A stretch of DNA of 64,000 nucleotides from Candidatus Aquidulcis sp. (GCA_020723345.1 DYJA01000013.1:38295-102294); one strand, 5' to 3'. Positions 15,772-23,194 are shown, counted from the stretch's first letter. A program made the numbers and translations. The notes: generated by a model not told the origin, from the sequence alone.

Positions 15772-16524
15772 TTGCACGATATTCGTCTCGTCGTCGTGGA
15801 CATTGACGGCTGTCTCACCCCCGGCGAAGCCCAGCCGTGGGATTTTTCGGTTTTGCAATTCGTCGCGGAGTGGAACCGCAAGGCGCGCGCGGACGCGCGG
15901 CAATTTGCGGTGACGCTGTGCACCGGTCGCCAAGAACCGTACGTCGAAGCGATGATGCAGGCAATCGACGCGCACGCGCCGGGGATTTACGAGAACGGCG
16001 GCGGCTTGTATTTTCCCACAGAGTATCGTTTCGCAGAGAACCCGGCGGTTGGCGCGAAAGGGCGCGAAACAATCGCGAAAGCGCGCGAAATGATCGCGAA
16101 AGAAATTGTCGAGACCGGACTGGGGCAATTTCAGCCGGGCAAAGAAGTTTCGCTGACGCTCTACCCCGCGCGCGCGGGCGTAACGTTCGAACAACTCGCG
16201 GAGATCGCGCGCCGCGCGCTCGACGGCAAAGTTGACGGCTTGAAGATCATGCCGCTCGTCACGTCGGTTGACATCGTGCTCGACGGCGTTGACAAAGGCG
16301 CGGGCGTTGAGTGGCTGTCGCGCGAAATGAATATCCCGATCGCGCAAATCGGCGGCATCGGCGATTCGTCCGGCGATCTGCCATTTTTGCGACGCATCGG
16401 TTTTTCTGCCGCGCCGGCGAACGCAGCCGACGACGTGAAACGCGCGGTGCAATATGTTTCGCCATTTGAAGACGGGAAAGCGGTCATAGATATTTTATCG
16501 CGTTGGAACGCGGAGAGGGGTTAA
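15772..16524 (+). CDS. HAD-superfamily phosphatase (Cof/MPGP-like)
   Basis: 250 residues. Motif I is VVVDIDGCLT (nucleophile Asp plus general acid Asp), the middle cap segment contains YENGGGLYFP, and motif IV is GGIGDSSGDLPFLRRIGFS, which binds Mg2+. Overall it resembles type IIB HAD phosphatases such as sugar phosphatases and mannosyl-3-phosphoglycerate phosphatase. The start is a TTG with GAGGAGA 8 bases upstream; no ATG is available in frame nearby. Co-directional with the importer, it may dephosphorylate a pathway intermediate, but the substrate is unknown. Confidence 0.82.
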   Translation: MHDIRLVVVDIDGCLTPGEAQPWDFSVLQFVAEWNRKARADARQFAVTLCTGRQEPYVEAMMQAIDAHAPGIYENGGGLYFPTEYRFAENPAVGAKGRETIAKAREMIAKEIVETGLGQFQPGKEVSLTLYPARAGVTFEQLAEIARRALDGKVDGLKIMPLVTSVDIVLDGVDKGAGVEWLSREMNIPIAQIGGIGDSSGDLPFLRRIGFSAAPANAADDVKRAVQYVSPFEDGKAVIDILSRWNAERG

Positions 16525-16525
16525 G

Positions 16526-16640
16526 AAGGTAGAAAGGGCTTGAGAGGGTGAAGAAGGACAAGAGGGCAAAGAGGGCATGAGGGCGCGTGCCTTCTTTGTC
16601 CTCTCTGTCTTCTGTCCCTTCTGATGCCTTCTCACGCCAT
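16526..16640. repeat. Long purine/pyrimidine hairpin of GAAGG/AGAGGG words
   Basis: The left half is purine-rich (AGAAGG, AGAGGG, AAAGAGGGCA) and the right half pyrimidine-rich (CCTTCTTTGTCCTCT, CCTTCTGATGCCTTCT), so they fold back. The same word family recurs at 21922-22061 and 59259-59400. Confidence 0.7.
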
Positions 16641-16659
16641 CTTGTCTCCTCTGCGTGAC

Positions 16660-16687
16660 TTGACTTGTTCGCGTTTTTCTTTATAAT
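16660..16687 (+). promoter_or_regulatory. Sigma70-type promoter of the isomerase/creatininase sub-operon
   Basis: TTGACT (16660-16665), a 16-bp spacer and a consensus TATAAT (16682-16687), about 40 bp before the start codon at 16729. Confidence 0.75.
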
Positions 16688-16693
16688 GCTCAA

Positions 16694-16707
16694 TGCACAC
16701 GTTTGCA
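16694..16707. promoter_or_regulatory. LacI-family operator-like site at +1 region
   Basis: TGCACACGTTTGCA lies just downstream of the -10 box, overlapping the expected transcription start. With the following AATGGG it matches the 3214-3232 site at 17 of 19 bases, so the island regulator may control this promoter as well. Confidence 0.55.
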
Positions 16708-16728
16708 ATGGGTGTATTGGAGGTAGAG

Positions 16729-17547
16729 GTGCGGCTTGGCTACAACGGCGCGACCACGATGACAAGTTCGTTCGAGACCGATGTGCGGATTGCGGGCGCG
16801 GCTGGATTCGATGCGCTTGAGATCACCGCGACCAAGTTGGATAAGTATTTGCAAACGCACACGCTCGCCGACGCGCGCAAACTGATCGACGCGGCGAAAT
16901 TAAGAGCGCACGCGATCAACTCGATCGAGCAGATCAATGCGCGCGACGCGGTGACGCGCGAAAAAGTGCTCGCGCGCACGCGCGCGATTAGCGAATGGTG
17001 CCGCGCGCTCGATTGCCCCTGGATCATCGCGGTGCCGGGGTCCACGCCGCCGGGCGCGACCTGGGAGCAGATTCGCGACGAAACGATCGCGGCGCTGCGC
17101 GCGATGAACGATATTGCCGCGCCGCGCGGCGTCAATCTCGCGTTCGAGTTTCTCGGTTTCCCCTGGTGCTCGGTGCAAACCGTCGCGCAAGCGTGGGAGA
17201 TCGTCAGCGCGATCAACCTGCCGACCGCCGGGATGGTGATCGACACATGCCACTTTTTCGCGGGCGGCTCGACGATTGATTCGATCAAAGCGATCGACGC
17301 GCACAAACTCGCGGTCTTGCACATCAACGATGTCGAAAAAATGCCGCGCGAAAATATCGAAGACGCGCATCGCTTGTTCCCCGGCGACGGCGTGATCCCG
17401 TTGAAAGAAATTATCGGCGCGGTGCGTGACATTGGCTACAACGGCGTCGCCTCCGTCGAAATTTTTCGCCCCGAGTATTGGCGGCGCAAACCGCTCGCGG
17501 TCGCGAAGGAAGCGAAGGCAAAGTCAAAGCGAGTTTTGGCAAAGTAA
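16729..17547 (+). CDS. Sugar phosphate isomerase/epimerase (IolE/IolI-like TIM barrel)
   Basis: 272 residues from a GTG start. That start is preferred over the ATG at 16693 because GGAGGT lies just upstream and the resulting N-terminus VRLGYNGATT aligns with its paralogue at 8679. Metal ligands: Glu in LAFEFLGFPWCS, Asp/His in MVIDTCHFFAGGS, the LHINDVEKMPRE segment and Glu in ASVEIFRPEYW. The HRLFPGDGVIPL segment is typical of the IolE/IolI-like group. It is the first gene behind a consensus promoter with a LacI-like operator, and is followed by the long creatininase-family gene. Confidence 0.85.
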   Translation: MRLGYNGATTMTSSFETDVRIAGAAGFDALEITATKLDKYLQTHTLADARKLIDAAKLRAHAINSIEQINARDAVTREKVLARTRAISEWCRALDCPWIIAVPGSTPPGATWEQIRDETIAALRAMNDIAAPRGVNLAFEFLGFPWCSVQTVAQAWEIVSAINLPTAGMVIDTCHFFAGGSTIDSIKAIDAHKLAVLHINDVEKMPRENIEDAHRLFPGDGVIPLKEIIGAVRDIGYNGVASVEIFRPEYWRRKPLAVAKEAKAKSKRVLAK

Positions 17548-17620
17548 TTTCAGATTTCAGATTTCAGATTGCCGATCGAGTGGTTCAATCTGAAATCTGA
17601 AATCCAAAATCTGAAATCGA
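17548..17620. repeat. Intergenic hairpin, TTTCAGATT words
   Basis: Three TTTCAGA words on the left pair with three TCTGAAATC words on the right, separated by a short GC-rich loop. It lies between the isomerase stop and the AGGGAG ribosome-binding site of the next gene. Confidence 0.75.
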
Positions 17621-17635
17621 AATAGGGAGATAACC

Positions 17636-18772
17636 ATGTCCAACATTACCCCCGCTCCAAAAGGTTTATTGCCGACGGAGCAACCCGATTTGTGGTTCGA
17701 AGATACCTCAGTCGGTCGAATGAAAAAAGAAATTTGGGAAATGAACGAGGATCAATTGAAAGCGGTCCTCGCCGAGTACGGGTTCCCATCGGCGGGCGCG
17801 GAATGGGCAAAGCCAAACGCGTACATTCAAACGACGCCGCATCACAAAGTCGTCGCGAATCGCCGCAAGAACGACATCGTGTTGATCCCGGTCGGCTGCA
17901 CCGAACTGCACGGCGATCATCTGCCGAGCGCGGACGATACGCTCTTCGTTTCGATGATCTGCGAAGGCGTGCGCCGCTTTACCGAAAAGAATCGCAACGG
18001 TCACATCAATCTTGCGCTGCCGCCGCTGAATTACGGCGCGCATCCGTACCATCATCTTGGTATGCCCGGCACCGTCATCGTGCGCGAGACGGTTGTGCGC
18101 GAATTGATGATTGACGTGATGTTGGGTTTGTGGAACGCGGGTTTTCGCAAACAGATCATCGTCAACAATCACGGACAACTCTGGGTGCTCGAAAGCGCGG
18201 TGCAGGAATTTCAAAAGCGTTTTCAGTTGCCCGGTCTGTTCCGCGTGATCGATTGGCATCGCGCGGTGCGCGAAATGTTCCGCACGAAAGAACGCGGCGG
18301 CGGCTGGGACACGAACTTTGTCCACGCCGACGAATCGGAAACGTCGCTCTCGCTTTATTTGTTCCCCAACATGGTCGACATGTCGAAAGCGGTGGACACG
18401 GAAGCGCGCGGCTATTTGCCCGACGGACATTTCGACAAATCGGTTGATCCGTTCGGACGACCGCATCGCTGGTCGGAAGGCGAAGGACATTTCCCGATCG
18501 AGATCGCGGGCACGCCGGAAGGCGTCGTCGGCAAAGCGCGCAGCGGCGACGCGCGCAAAGCGCTGCGTCCGCTCGCGTGCATCTTGCGGTACCTCACGCT
18601 CGTCAACGACGAAATCTTGTCGGTGTTCCCGTCCGGCAAGTTGCCGCCGACTGAAGAGGTCACGCTCCGCACGAAAGAGGAAATGGAACCGTTCCTCAAA
18701 GAGCCGATGAGTCCGGGCTGGCGACCGGTGTACGCGCTGCCGCGAATTGGACAGGACACCCTAGTCGGATAA
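17636..18772 (+). CDS. Creatininase-family hydrolase, long form (3-dehydro-scyllo-inosose hydrolase-like)
   Basis: 378 residues, about 110 longer than typical creatininases, with an N-terminal extension (LWFEDTSVGRMKKEIWEMNE). Metal ligands are in VLIPVGCTELHGDHLPSADD and IIVNNHGQLWVLESA. The length and the extension resemble the IolN-type enzymes reported to hydrolyse 3-dehydro-scyllo-inosose in Thermotoga inositol catabolism; I recall this from the family, without a search. The neighbouring inosose-isomerase-like TIM barrels and Gfo/Idh/MocA dehydrogenases fit that idea. AGGGAGATAACC precedes the ATG. If correct, it would open a diketo-cyclitol ring to a keto-acid. Confidence 0.68.
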   Translation: MSNITPAPKGLLPTEQPDLWFEDTSVGRMKKEIWEMNEDQLKAVLAEYGFPSAGAEWAKPNAYIQTTPHHKVVANRRKNDIVLIPVGCTELHGDHLPSADDTLFVSMICEGVRRFTEKNRNGHINLALPPLNYGAHPYHHLGMPGTVIVRETVVRELMIDVMLGLWNAGFRKQIIVNNHGQLWVLESAVQEFQKRFQLPGLFRVIDWHRAVREMFRTKERGGGWDTNFVHADESETSLSLYLFPNMVDMSKAVDTEARGYLPDGHFDKSVDPFGRPHRWSEGEGHFPIEIAGTPEGVVGKARSGDARKALRPLACILRYLTLVNDEILSVFPSGKLPPTEEVTLRTKEEMEPFLKEPMSPGWRPVYALPRIGQDTLVG

Positions 18773-18774
18773 AG

Positions 18775-18829
18775 CGTGAAACGTGATGCGTGATGTCCAT
18801 CGTTCACGCATCACGCATCACGTTTCACG
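18775..18829. repeat. Intergenic hairpin with 21-bp perfect arms, CGTGATGCGTGA family
   Basis: The left arm (18775-18795) begins CGTGAAACGTGATGCG; the right arm (18809-18829) is its exact reverse complement, with a 13-base loop. Related to 15712-15752 and 31060-31121. Confidence 0.9.
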
Positions 18830-18839
18830 AGGGTTTGGA

Positions 18840-19718
18840 ATGAAACTCTCCTTCGTCATCTCCACTCAACCGACGCGCTTCCAAGCGATCGCGTTCGATC
18901 CGAATTTTGAAGGGAACGCCGCGCATCTTGCGAACCTGGGTTACGATGGGATCGAACTCGGCGTGCGCGAGCCGGACAAACTTGATGTTGCGGATCTCAA
19001 GCGGACGCTCGCCAAGTACCGCCTGGCTGTCCCGGCGCTTGGCACCGGGCAAGCGTTTGTCGAAGAGCAACTATCGTTCACCGATCCGGACGCGGCAGTG
19101 CGCGAACGCGCGATTGCGCGCGTCAAGACGCACGTCGCGCTCGCGTCTGTCATTGCGCGGAGCAGTCCTTCGACTCCGCTTCCTTCGACTATCGCTCAGG
19201 ACTCCGCTCACGATGCGCCGCTCGTCATCATCGGCTTGATTCGCGGCAAGACGTGGGCGCAGATCACGCGCGACCAGGCGCACGCGTGGATGGTAGACGC
19301 GCTGCGCGATGTGGCGCGCGCGGCTCGCGCGCAGAATGTTCGCCTCGCGATCGAACCGATCAATCGGTACGAGACCGACTGGGTGAACGACGTCGCGGGC
19401 GCGCTTACCTTGATCGACGAAATCGGCGCGGACGCGGAGCGTGTCGGCATTCTCTTCGACACGTTCCACGCGAACATCGAAGAGCCGCGCATCGAAGACA
19501 GTTTGCGCGCGTGCGGCGCGCGGCTGTTCCACGTCCACGTCGCCGACTCGAACCGTTGGTATCCGGGCGCGGGGCACACGAATTTCGCAAGCATCGTCGC
19601 GACGCTGCGCGAAATGGAATATGCGGGCTGGGTCAGCGCGGAAATCTTGCCCAAGCCAGATGTGAAACGCGCGGCGGAAGAAACGTACAAGACGATCAAG
19701 CCGCTGCTGGGCAAATGA
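18840..19718 (+). CDS. Sugar phosphate isomerase/epimerase (tagatose 3-epimerase-like), with repeat-derived loop
   Basis: 292 residues, xylose-isomerase-like TIM barrel. Ligands: Glu in LAIEPINRYETD, Asp/His in ILFDTFHANIEE, His in FHVHVADSNRWYPGAGHTNF and Glu in VSAEILP. It is closest to the isomerase at 2419, so the island carries two barrels of each of two types. The segment ARSSPSTPLPSTIAQDSAHD is encoded by an interspersed CCTTCGAC-type repeat (19166-19214) inserted in frame in a connecting loop. Start chosen at ATG with AGGGTTTGGA upstream. It is the last recognisable gene of the catabolic island. Confidence 0.83.
   Translation: MKLSFVISTQPTRFQAIAFDPNFEGNAAHLANLGYDGIELGVREPDKLDVADLKRTLAKYRLAVPALGTGQAFVEEQLSFTDPDAAVRERAIARVKTHVALASVIARSSPSTPLPSTIAQDSAHDAPLVIIGLIRGKTWAQITRDQAHAWMVDALRDVARAARAQNVRLAIEPINRYETDWVNDVAGALTLIDEIGADAERVGILFDTFHANIEEPRIEDSLRACGARLFHVHVADSNRWYPGAGHTNFASIVATLREMEYAGWVSAEILPKPDVKRAAEETYKTIKPLLGK
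19166..19214. repeat. In-frame CCTTCGAC..GCTCAGGA interspersed repeat in an isomerase gene
   Basis: TCCTTCGACTCCGCT occurs, then TCCTTCGACTATCGCTCAGG and ACTCCGCTCACGATGCG: two partial copies in tandem, frame preserved. Confidence 0.75.
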
Positions 19719-19734
19719 GTCGATCTAGCCAATC

Positions 19735-20343
19735 ATGCCAAACACAGTTCAACTCGCCAACCTTGCGATTGCCTGCGCGCTATACGCGGGTGGCGCGGTT
19801 GGCGCTCTGCATTTTTTGAATCGCGAGTACGAGGCGATTTCGCAGCCGCTGAGTTATTACGCCGTCGGCGCGTCCGGCTGGGTGATGACGAGCGTGCTGG
19901 GCGCGTTCGCGGTGAGTGTGCTCGCGCTCGCATTCATTTTGCAACGCGATGCCGCGCGTTTGTCGCGCGCCGGCATCGCGTTTTTGTTTGGCGCGGGCGC
20001 GGCGCTTGCGCTCGCGACGATCTTTCCGACGGACGTGACCTCGAACAACTTGCCGGTTACGCTTTCCGGCGCGCTGCATGTCGCGGCGAGTTATTTCGCG
20101 TCGCCGTGTCTCGTCGCCGCCGCGTTGCTGCTGTCGCGGCGACCCAGTTTGGCGTATGCGCTCGCGCTCGCGAGTTGGCTCGCGCTCGTCGGTCTCGTCC
20201 TCGTCAATCATTTCAATTTGCAAGTCGGCGGAATCGGGCAGCGAATTTTTCTCGCGATTATTGGGGTGTGGGTGATCCTCACGGCGATGGGCGTACGTCG
20301 ATCGTACGTCGGCGCGCGGAATTTTGACAGCCATCGGAGATGA
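19735..20343 (+). CDS. DUF998-like integral membrane protein
   Basis: 202 residues with about six hydrophobic helices (LANLAIACALYAGGAVGALH, VMTSVLGAFAVSVLALAFIL, LARLATIF-type helix, LSGALHVAASYFA, ALASWLALVGLVLVNHF, FLAIIGVWVILTAMG). REYEAISQPLSYYAVGASGW near residue 30 resembles the conserved NPISxY/L segment of DUF998 proteins, whose function is unknown. It starts 16 bases after the isomerase stop. A paralogue-like role in membrane stress has been suggested for the family but nothing here supports it directly. Confidence 0.65.
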   Translation: MPNTVQLANLAIACALYAGGAVGALHFLNREYEAISQPLSYYAVGASGWVMTSVLGAFAVSVLALAFILQRDAARLSRAGIAFLFGAGAALALATIFPTDVTSNNLPVTLSGALHVAASYFASPCLVAAALLLSRRPSLAYALALASWLALVGLVLVNHFNLQVGGIGQRIFLAIIGVWVILTAMGVRRSYVGARNFDSHRR

Positions 20344-20403
20344 TGGTAAAAATAGCCAAAGCAAATTCGGCGGTAGTTTGAATCCTTCTTCAAGGGAGTG
20401 CAT

Positions 20404-20790
20404 ATGGACGAACAAGTTGCCACGGCTTTCGTCATTCGCGAATTGGCAAAACACAGAAATCGAAACGATATTATTATGGCGTTGTGCCAGCACGACCAAT
20501 TGAATTGGGAGCAAGCGCAGGCGTTCGTCGCCCAGGTCGAGCAAACGCACCGCCGCAAGATTGCGGGAGGTCAAGCGCCGCTGTTGATCGTCATTGGCTT
20601 GGCAATCATCATCGCCGGTCTATTTTTGGTTACGCGTTACACCGTTGCAACATTGAATGGCGCCGTTATTTTTCAGTGGCCCTTTCCCATTCCGTATCTG
20701 GGCAATGTCACGCGGATTGGCGCTGGTGTGGTGATGGTGATTGCAGGATTCGCTGGAATCCTGAAAGCCGTATGGGATATGCTGTCGTGA
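20404..20790 (+). CDS. Small membrane protein of unknown function
   Basis: 128 residues. The N-terminal 55 are soluble and helical (FVIRELAKHRNRNDIIMALC), followed by two hydrophobic segments (APLLIVIGLAIIIAGLFLV and IGAGVVMVIAGFAGILKAVW). AAGGGAG lies 5 bases before the ATG; an in-frame GTG two codons upstream overlaps that site and is less likely. I do not recognise the family. The hairpin downstream (20824-20854) could terminate it. Confidence 0.65.
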   Translation: MDEQVATAFVIRELAKHRNRNDIIMALCQHDQLNWEQAQAFVAQVEQTHRRKIAGGQAPLLIVIGLAIIIAGLFLVTRYTVATLNGAVIFQWPFPIPYLGNVTRIGAGVVMVIAGFAGILKAVWDMLS

Positions 20791-20823
20791 ACCGGTTTTT
20801 TCGAGAGTTGGAGCATTGATGCC

Positions 20824-20854
20824 GACTTCCGAAGTTTGCAAGACTTCGGAAGTC
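20824..20854 (+). terminator. Hairpin with following T-rich tract, possible terminator
   Basis: GACTTCCGAAGT and ACTTCGGAAGTC are 12-bp perfect arms around a 7-base loop, followed by CTATTTTATT. It resembles the GACCTTCGAGG family at 23151 and 43348. Confidence 0.65.
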
Positions 20855-20862
20855 CTATTTTA

Positions 20863-20891
20863 TTGCCGAATCATCTCTTTTTCGGTATAAT
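20863..20891 (+). promoter_or_regulatory. Promoter giving a leaderless mRNA
   Basis: TTGCCG (20863-20868), a 17-bp spacer and TATAAT (20886-20891). The next gene starts at 20900, 9 bases after the -10 box, so transcription should begin at or 1-2 bases before the ATG. The -10 lies in the palindrome CGGTATAATACCG. Confidence 0.75.
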
Positions 20892-20899
20892 ACCGACCG

Positions 20900-21922
20900 A
20901 TGGATACGATCAAAGTTTTAATGACGTTGCGATTCACCGACGCGCAGATCGCACGCGTCCGCGCGGTTTCGTCGCGCCTCCGCGTCACGCAAAAATCGGT
21001 GAAGGAAGGACAAGATTTTTCCGATACCAGCGCGTTATTCGACGGCGACGAGGAAATTTTTTACGGTGCGATCCCGCCGCGCGCTCTGACGCGCGCGCCG
21101 CGCTTGAAATGGGCGCAACTGCACACGGCGGGGATCAATCATCTGACGAATCATCCGATTTTGCGGAGCGACGTTCGCCTCACGACCTCGAGCGGTATTC
21201 ACGCCGTCCCGATTGGCGAATTTGCGATTGGCATGATGCTCGCGCTCGCGCGCAAATTTCCGCTGGCGACGCGCAAGCAAGACCGCGCGGAATGGCCCAA
21301 GGGCAAATGGAAATTGTTCCTCGGCGCGGAACTGCGCGGCAAAACGCTCGGCGTCGTCGGCTATGGCAGCATCGGACGCGAGGCGGCGCGGATCGCCAAG
21401 CGCGGCTTCGCGATGCGCGTGCTGGCGATGACGCGCGGCGGCGATAAACGCGATCGCGGCTATCACGAACCCGGCGTCGGCGATCCCGATGGGACGCTGC
21501 CCGACGCGTGGTTCACGCGCGCGCAACTCGTCGACTTGCTCGCGCAATCCGATTTCGTTTTGATCGCGACGCCGTTGACGGACGAGACGCGCGATCTGAT
21601 CGGCGAACGCGAACTGCGCGCGTTCAAGCCGACCGCGTACCTCGTCAACATCGCGCGCGGCGGCATCGTCAACGAAGCCGCGCTCGCGCGCGCGTTGAAA
21701 GAAAATTGGATCGCCGGCGCGGGGCTTGACGTGTTCGAGCAGGAGCCGCTGCCCGCCGACAGCGCGTTGTGGAAACTCGGAAACGCGCTCATCGCGCCGC
21801 ACATCTCCGGCGCGACGTCGCATTACGATGATCGCGCGGTCGAGTTGTTCTGCGAAAACTTGCGGCGCTATTTGAACGGCGAAGAATTGTTGAATCTAGT
21901 GGAGCGAGAACGCGGATATTGA
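20900..21922 (+). CDS. D-isomer-specific 2-hydroxyacid dehydrogenase
   Basis: 340-residue NAD-dependent dehydrogenase. The nucleotide-binding domain begins LGVVGYGSIGREAARIAKRG, followed by LIATPLTDETRDLIGERELR, VNIARGGIVNEAALARALKE with the catalytic Arg, and GLDVFEQEPLP with Glu; the active-site His is in LIAPHISGATSHYDDR. It probably interconverts a 2-keto acid and a D-2-hydroxy acid; the substrate is unknown. It has no Shine-Dalgarno sequence and its promoter predicts a leaderless transcript. The stop codon overlaps the first base of a long hairpin repeat. Confidence 0.9.
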   Translation: MDTIKVLMTLRFTDAQIARVRAVSSRLRVTQKSVKEGQDFSDTSALFDGDEEIFYGAIPPRALTRAPRLKWAQLHTAGINHLTNHPILRSDVRLTTSSGIHAVPIGEFAIGMMLALARKFPLATRKQDRAEWPKGKWKLFLGAELRGKTLGVVGYGSIGREAARIAKRGFAMRVLAMTRGGDKRDRGYHEPGVGDPDGTLPDAWFTRAQLVDLLAQSDFVLIATPLTDETRDLIGERELRAFKPTAYLVNIARGGIVNEAALARALKENWIAGAGLDVFEQEPLPADSALWKLGNALIAPHISGATSHYDDRAVELFCENLRRYLNGEELLNLVERERGY

Positions 21923-22061
21923 GAGGGGTGAAGAAGGCATTAGAGGGTATAAGAAGGCGGAGAGGGCAAAGAAGAGAAAGACGGTGCAGAGGGCGACTAC
22001 CCATTCGCCTTCTCTGCCCTCTTTGCCCTCTGACGCCTTCTCAAGCCCTCTTCACCCCTCT
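21922..22061. repeat. 140-bp hairpin of GAAGG/AGAGGG words
   Basis: The outer ends AGAGGGGTGAAGA and TCTTCACCCCTCT pair exactly; the interior has AGAAGGCGGAGAGGGCAAAG opposite CTTTGCCCTC and CCTTCTCTGCCCTC words. Same family as 16526 and 59259. Confidence 0.8.
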
Positions 22062-22084
22062 ACATTTGGAAAATAGGATACAGG

Positions 22085-22831
22085 ATGAAGGGAATCATTT
22101 TCGACCTGGGCTGGACGCTGATGTGGTACGACGGCGACTGGAAAGAAGTGAATCCGCGCGCCGCCGGAGCGATGGCGGCGTTTCTGAACGCGCACGGCGT
22201 CGCGCTGGGCGACGATTTTCCCGCCGCGTTCCAAGCCGCGCGTGAAGCGCGCTGGAAACGCGCCGACGAGACCGGCGTCGAGCAAACGACGGAAGACGCG
22301 CTGCGCGACGCGCTCGCGCAATGCGGATGCGCCGCGTCGCCCGACGGCTTGCTGCCGCGCGCGGTGCGCGTCTTTTTTGAAGAACACGAACGCCGCTGGC
22401 GCGCTTACCCCGACGCACTCGCGACGTTGCAAGAACTGACGCGGCGCGGTTTGCGCGTCGGTTTGTTCTCCAATTCGGACGATGATGGACTCGTGCAGAA
22501 CTGCGTCGCGCAACTCGGCTTTGCGCCGTACCTCGATCCATTGCTCAGCAGCGCGATGCCGCATCGCCTTCGCAAGCCGGATCCGCGCGCGTTTCATCTC
22601 ATTTCCGACGCGTGGCAAATCGCGCCGAGCGAAATTGTGATGGTCGGCGATGCGCCGCAGTACGACGTACTGGGCGCGCACCGCGCCGGGATGCGCGCGA
22701 TTCTGACTGAGCGCGGCGATAATTTTTGGTGGCAGAAAATTCCCGATGACCGCGCGAACGATCCCGCGCTGTGCGCGGACGCGACGGTGAAGACGCTCGC
22801 GGAAGTGCCGAGTGTAATCGAGAAGATGTGA
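22085..22831 (+). CDS. HAD-superfamily hydrolase (subfamily IA) with atypical motif I
   Basis: 248 residues. Motif II is VGLFSNSDDDG, motif III Lys is in RKPDPRAFHLI and motif IV is VMVGDAPQYDVLGAHRAGM, all typical of HAD-IA phosphatases. Motif I reads FDLGWTLM: the nucleophile Asp is present but the second Asp (general acid/base, normally DxD) is Gly. Variants lacking that Asp exist in the superfamily and are often slower or have other activities. Substrate unknown. GGATACAGG precedes the ATG. Confidence 0.82.
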   Translation: MKGIIFDLGWTLMWYDGDWKEVNPRAAGAMAAFLNAHGVALGDDFPAAFQAAREARWKRADETGVEQTTEDALRDALAQCGCAASPDGLLPRAVRVFFEEHERRWRAYPDALATLQELTRRGLRVGLFSNSDDDGLVQNCVAQLGFAPYLDPLLSSAMPHRLRKPDPRAFHLISDAWQIAPSEIVMVGDAPQYDVLGAHRAGMRAILTERGDNFWWQKIPDDRANDPALCADATVKTLAEVPSVIEKM

Positions 22832-22844
22832 AGGAGGGCGAACA

Positions 22845-23075
22845 ATGCCGAATCTAAATCGTATTACGTTTAACCTAGAGGTGATGGGTGGTAAGCCCTG
22901 CATTCGCGGGTTGCGCGTCACGGTGGGTACCGTGGTGGGATTGGTCGCTTCTGGATACTCTACCGCAGATATTCTCAAAGCATACCCTTATTTGGAAGAA
23001 GAGGATATCCGTGAAGCGCTCGCGTATGCCGCGTGGCGCGCCGAAGAAATCGAAGTGCCGCTGGTGGCTGTATGA
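22845..23075 (+). CDS. DUF433 family protein, antitoxin-like
   Basis: 76 residues matching DUF433: ITFNLEVMGGKPCIRGLRVT, then VGLVASGYSTADILKAYPYL and a C-terminal IREALAYAAWRAEE. DUF433 proteins have a winged-helix-like fold and are usually the first gene of a toxin-antitoxin-like pair with a PIN-like DUF5615 toxin. Here the second gene overlaps the stop (ATGA) as expected but is broken after about 25 codons. Ribosome-binding site AAGGAGG lies 8 bases upstream. Confidence 0.85.
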   Translation: MPNLNRITFNLEVMGGKPCIRGLRVTVGTVVGLVASGYSTADILKAYPYLEEEDIREALAYAAWRAEEIEVPLVAV

Positions 23076-23151
23076 AACTACTGATTACCGTTGACGAAGC
23101 CAAGTCCCGCGTGCGTATCTTGCCGATTCGGGAAAAGATGTGACGCGTTAG
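23072..23151 (+). pseudogene. Remnant of a DUF5615 (PIN-like) toxin gene
   Basis: From the ATG overlapping the DUF433 stop, the frame reads MKLLITVDEAKSRVR, close to the MKLLxDE N-terminus of DUF5615 proteins, then stops. Another frame reads AYLADSGKDVTR and ends at TAG (23149-23151); the LADxGxDV pattern is typical of the same family. A frameshift plus a stop exactly at the edge of the palindrome at 23151-23182 indicate truncation. Confidence 0.6.
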
Positions 23152-23182
23152 ACCTTCGAGGTTTCCGGAAACCTCGAAGGTC
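23151..23182. repeat. Perfect 32-bp palindrome, GACCTTCGAGG family
   Basis: It starts GACCTTCGAGGTTTCC and is its own reverse complement. Its first base is the last base of the stop of the broken toxin gene. Related hairpins are at 20824, 31341 (in frame in a gene) and 43348. Confidence 0.9.
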
Positions 23183-23194
23183 TGAAAGGCAACG

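Noticed and set aside
16693..16728. ATG at 16693 as start of the isomerase
   Set aside because: It would overlap the operator-like site and transcription start; GTG at 16729 has GGAGGT and aligns with the paralogue.
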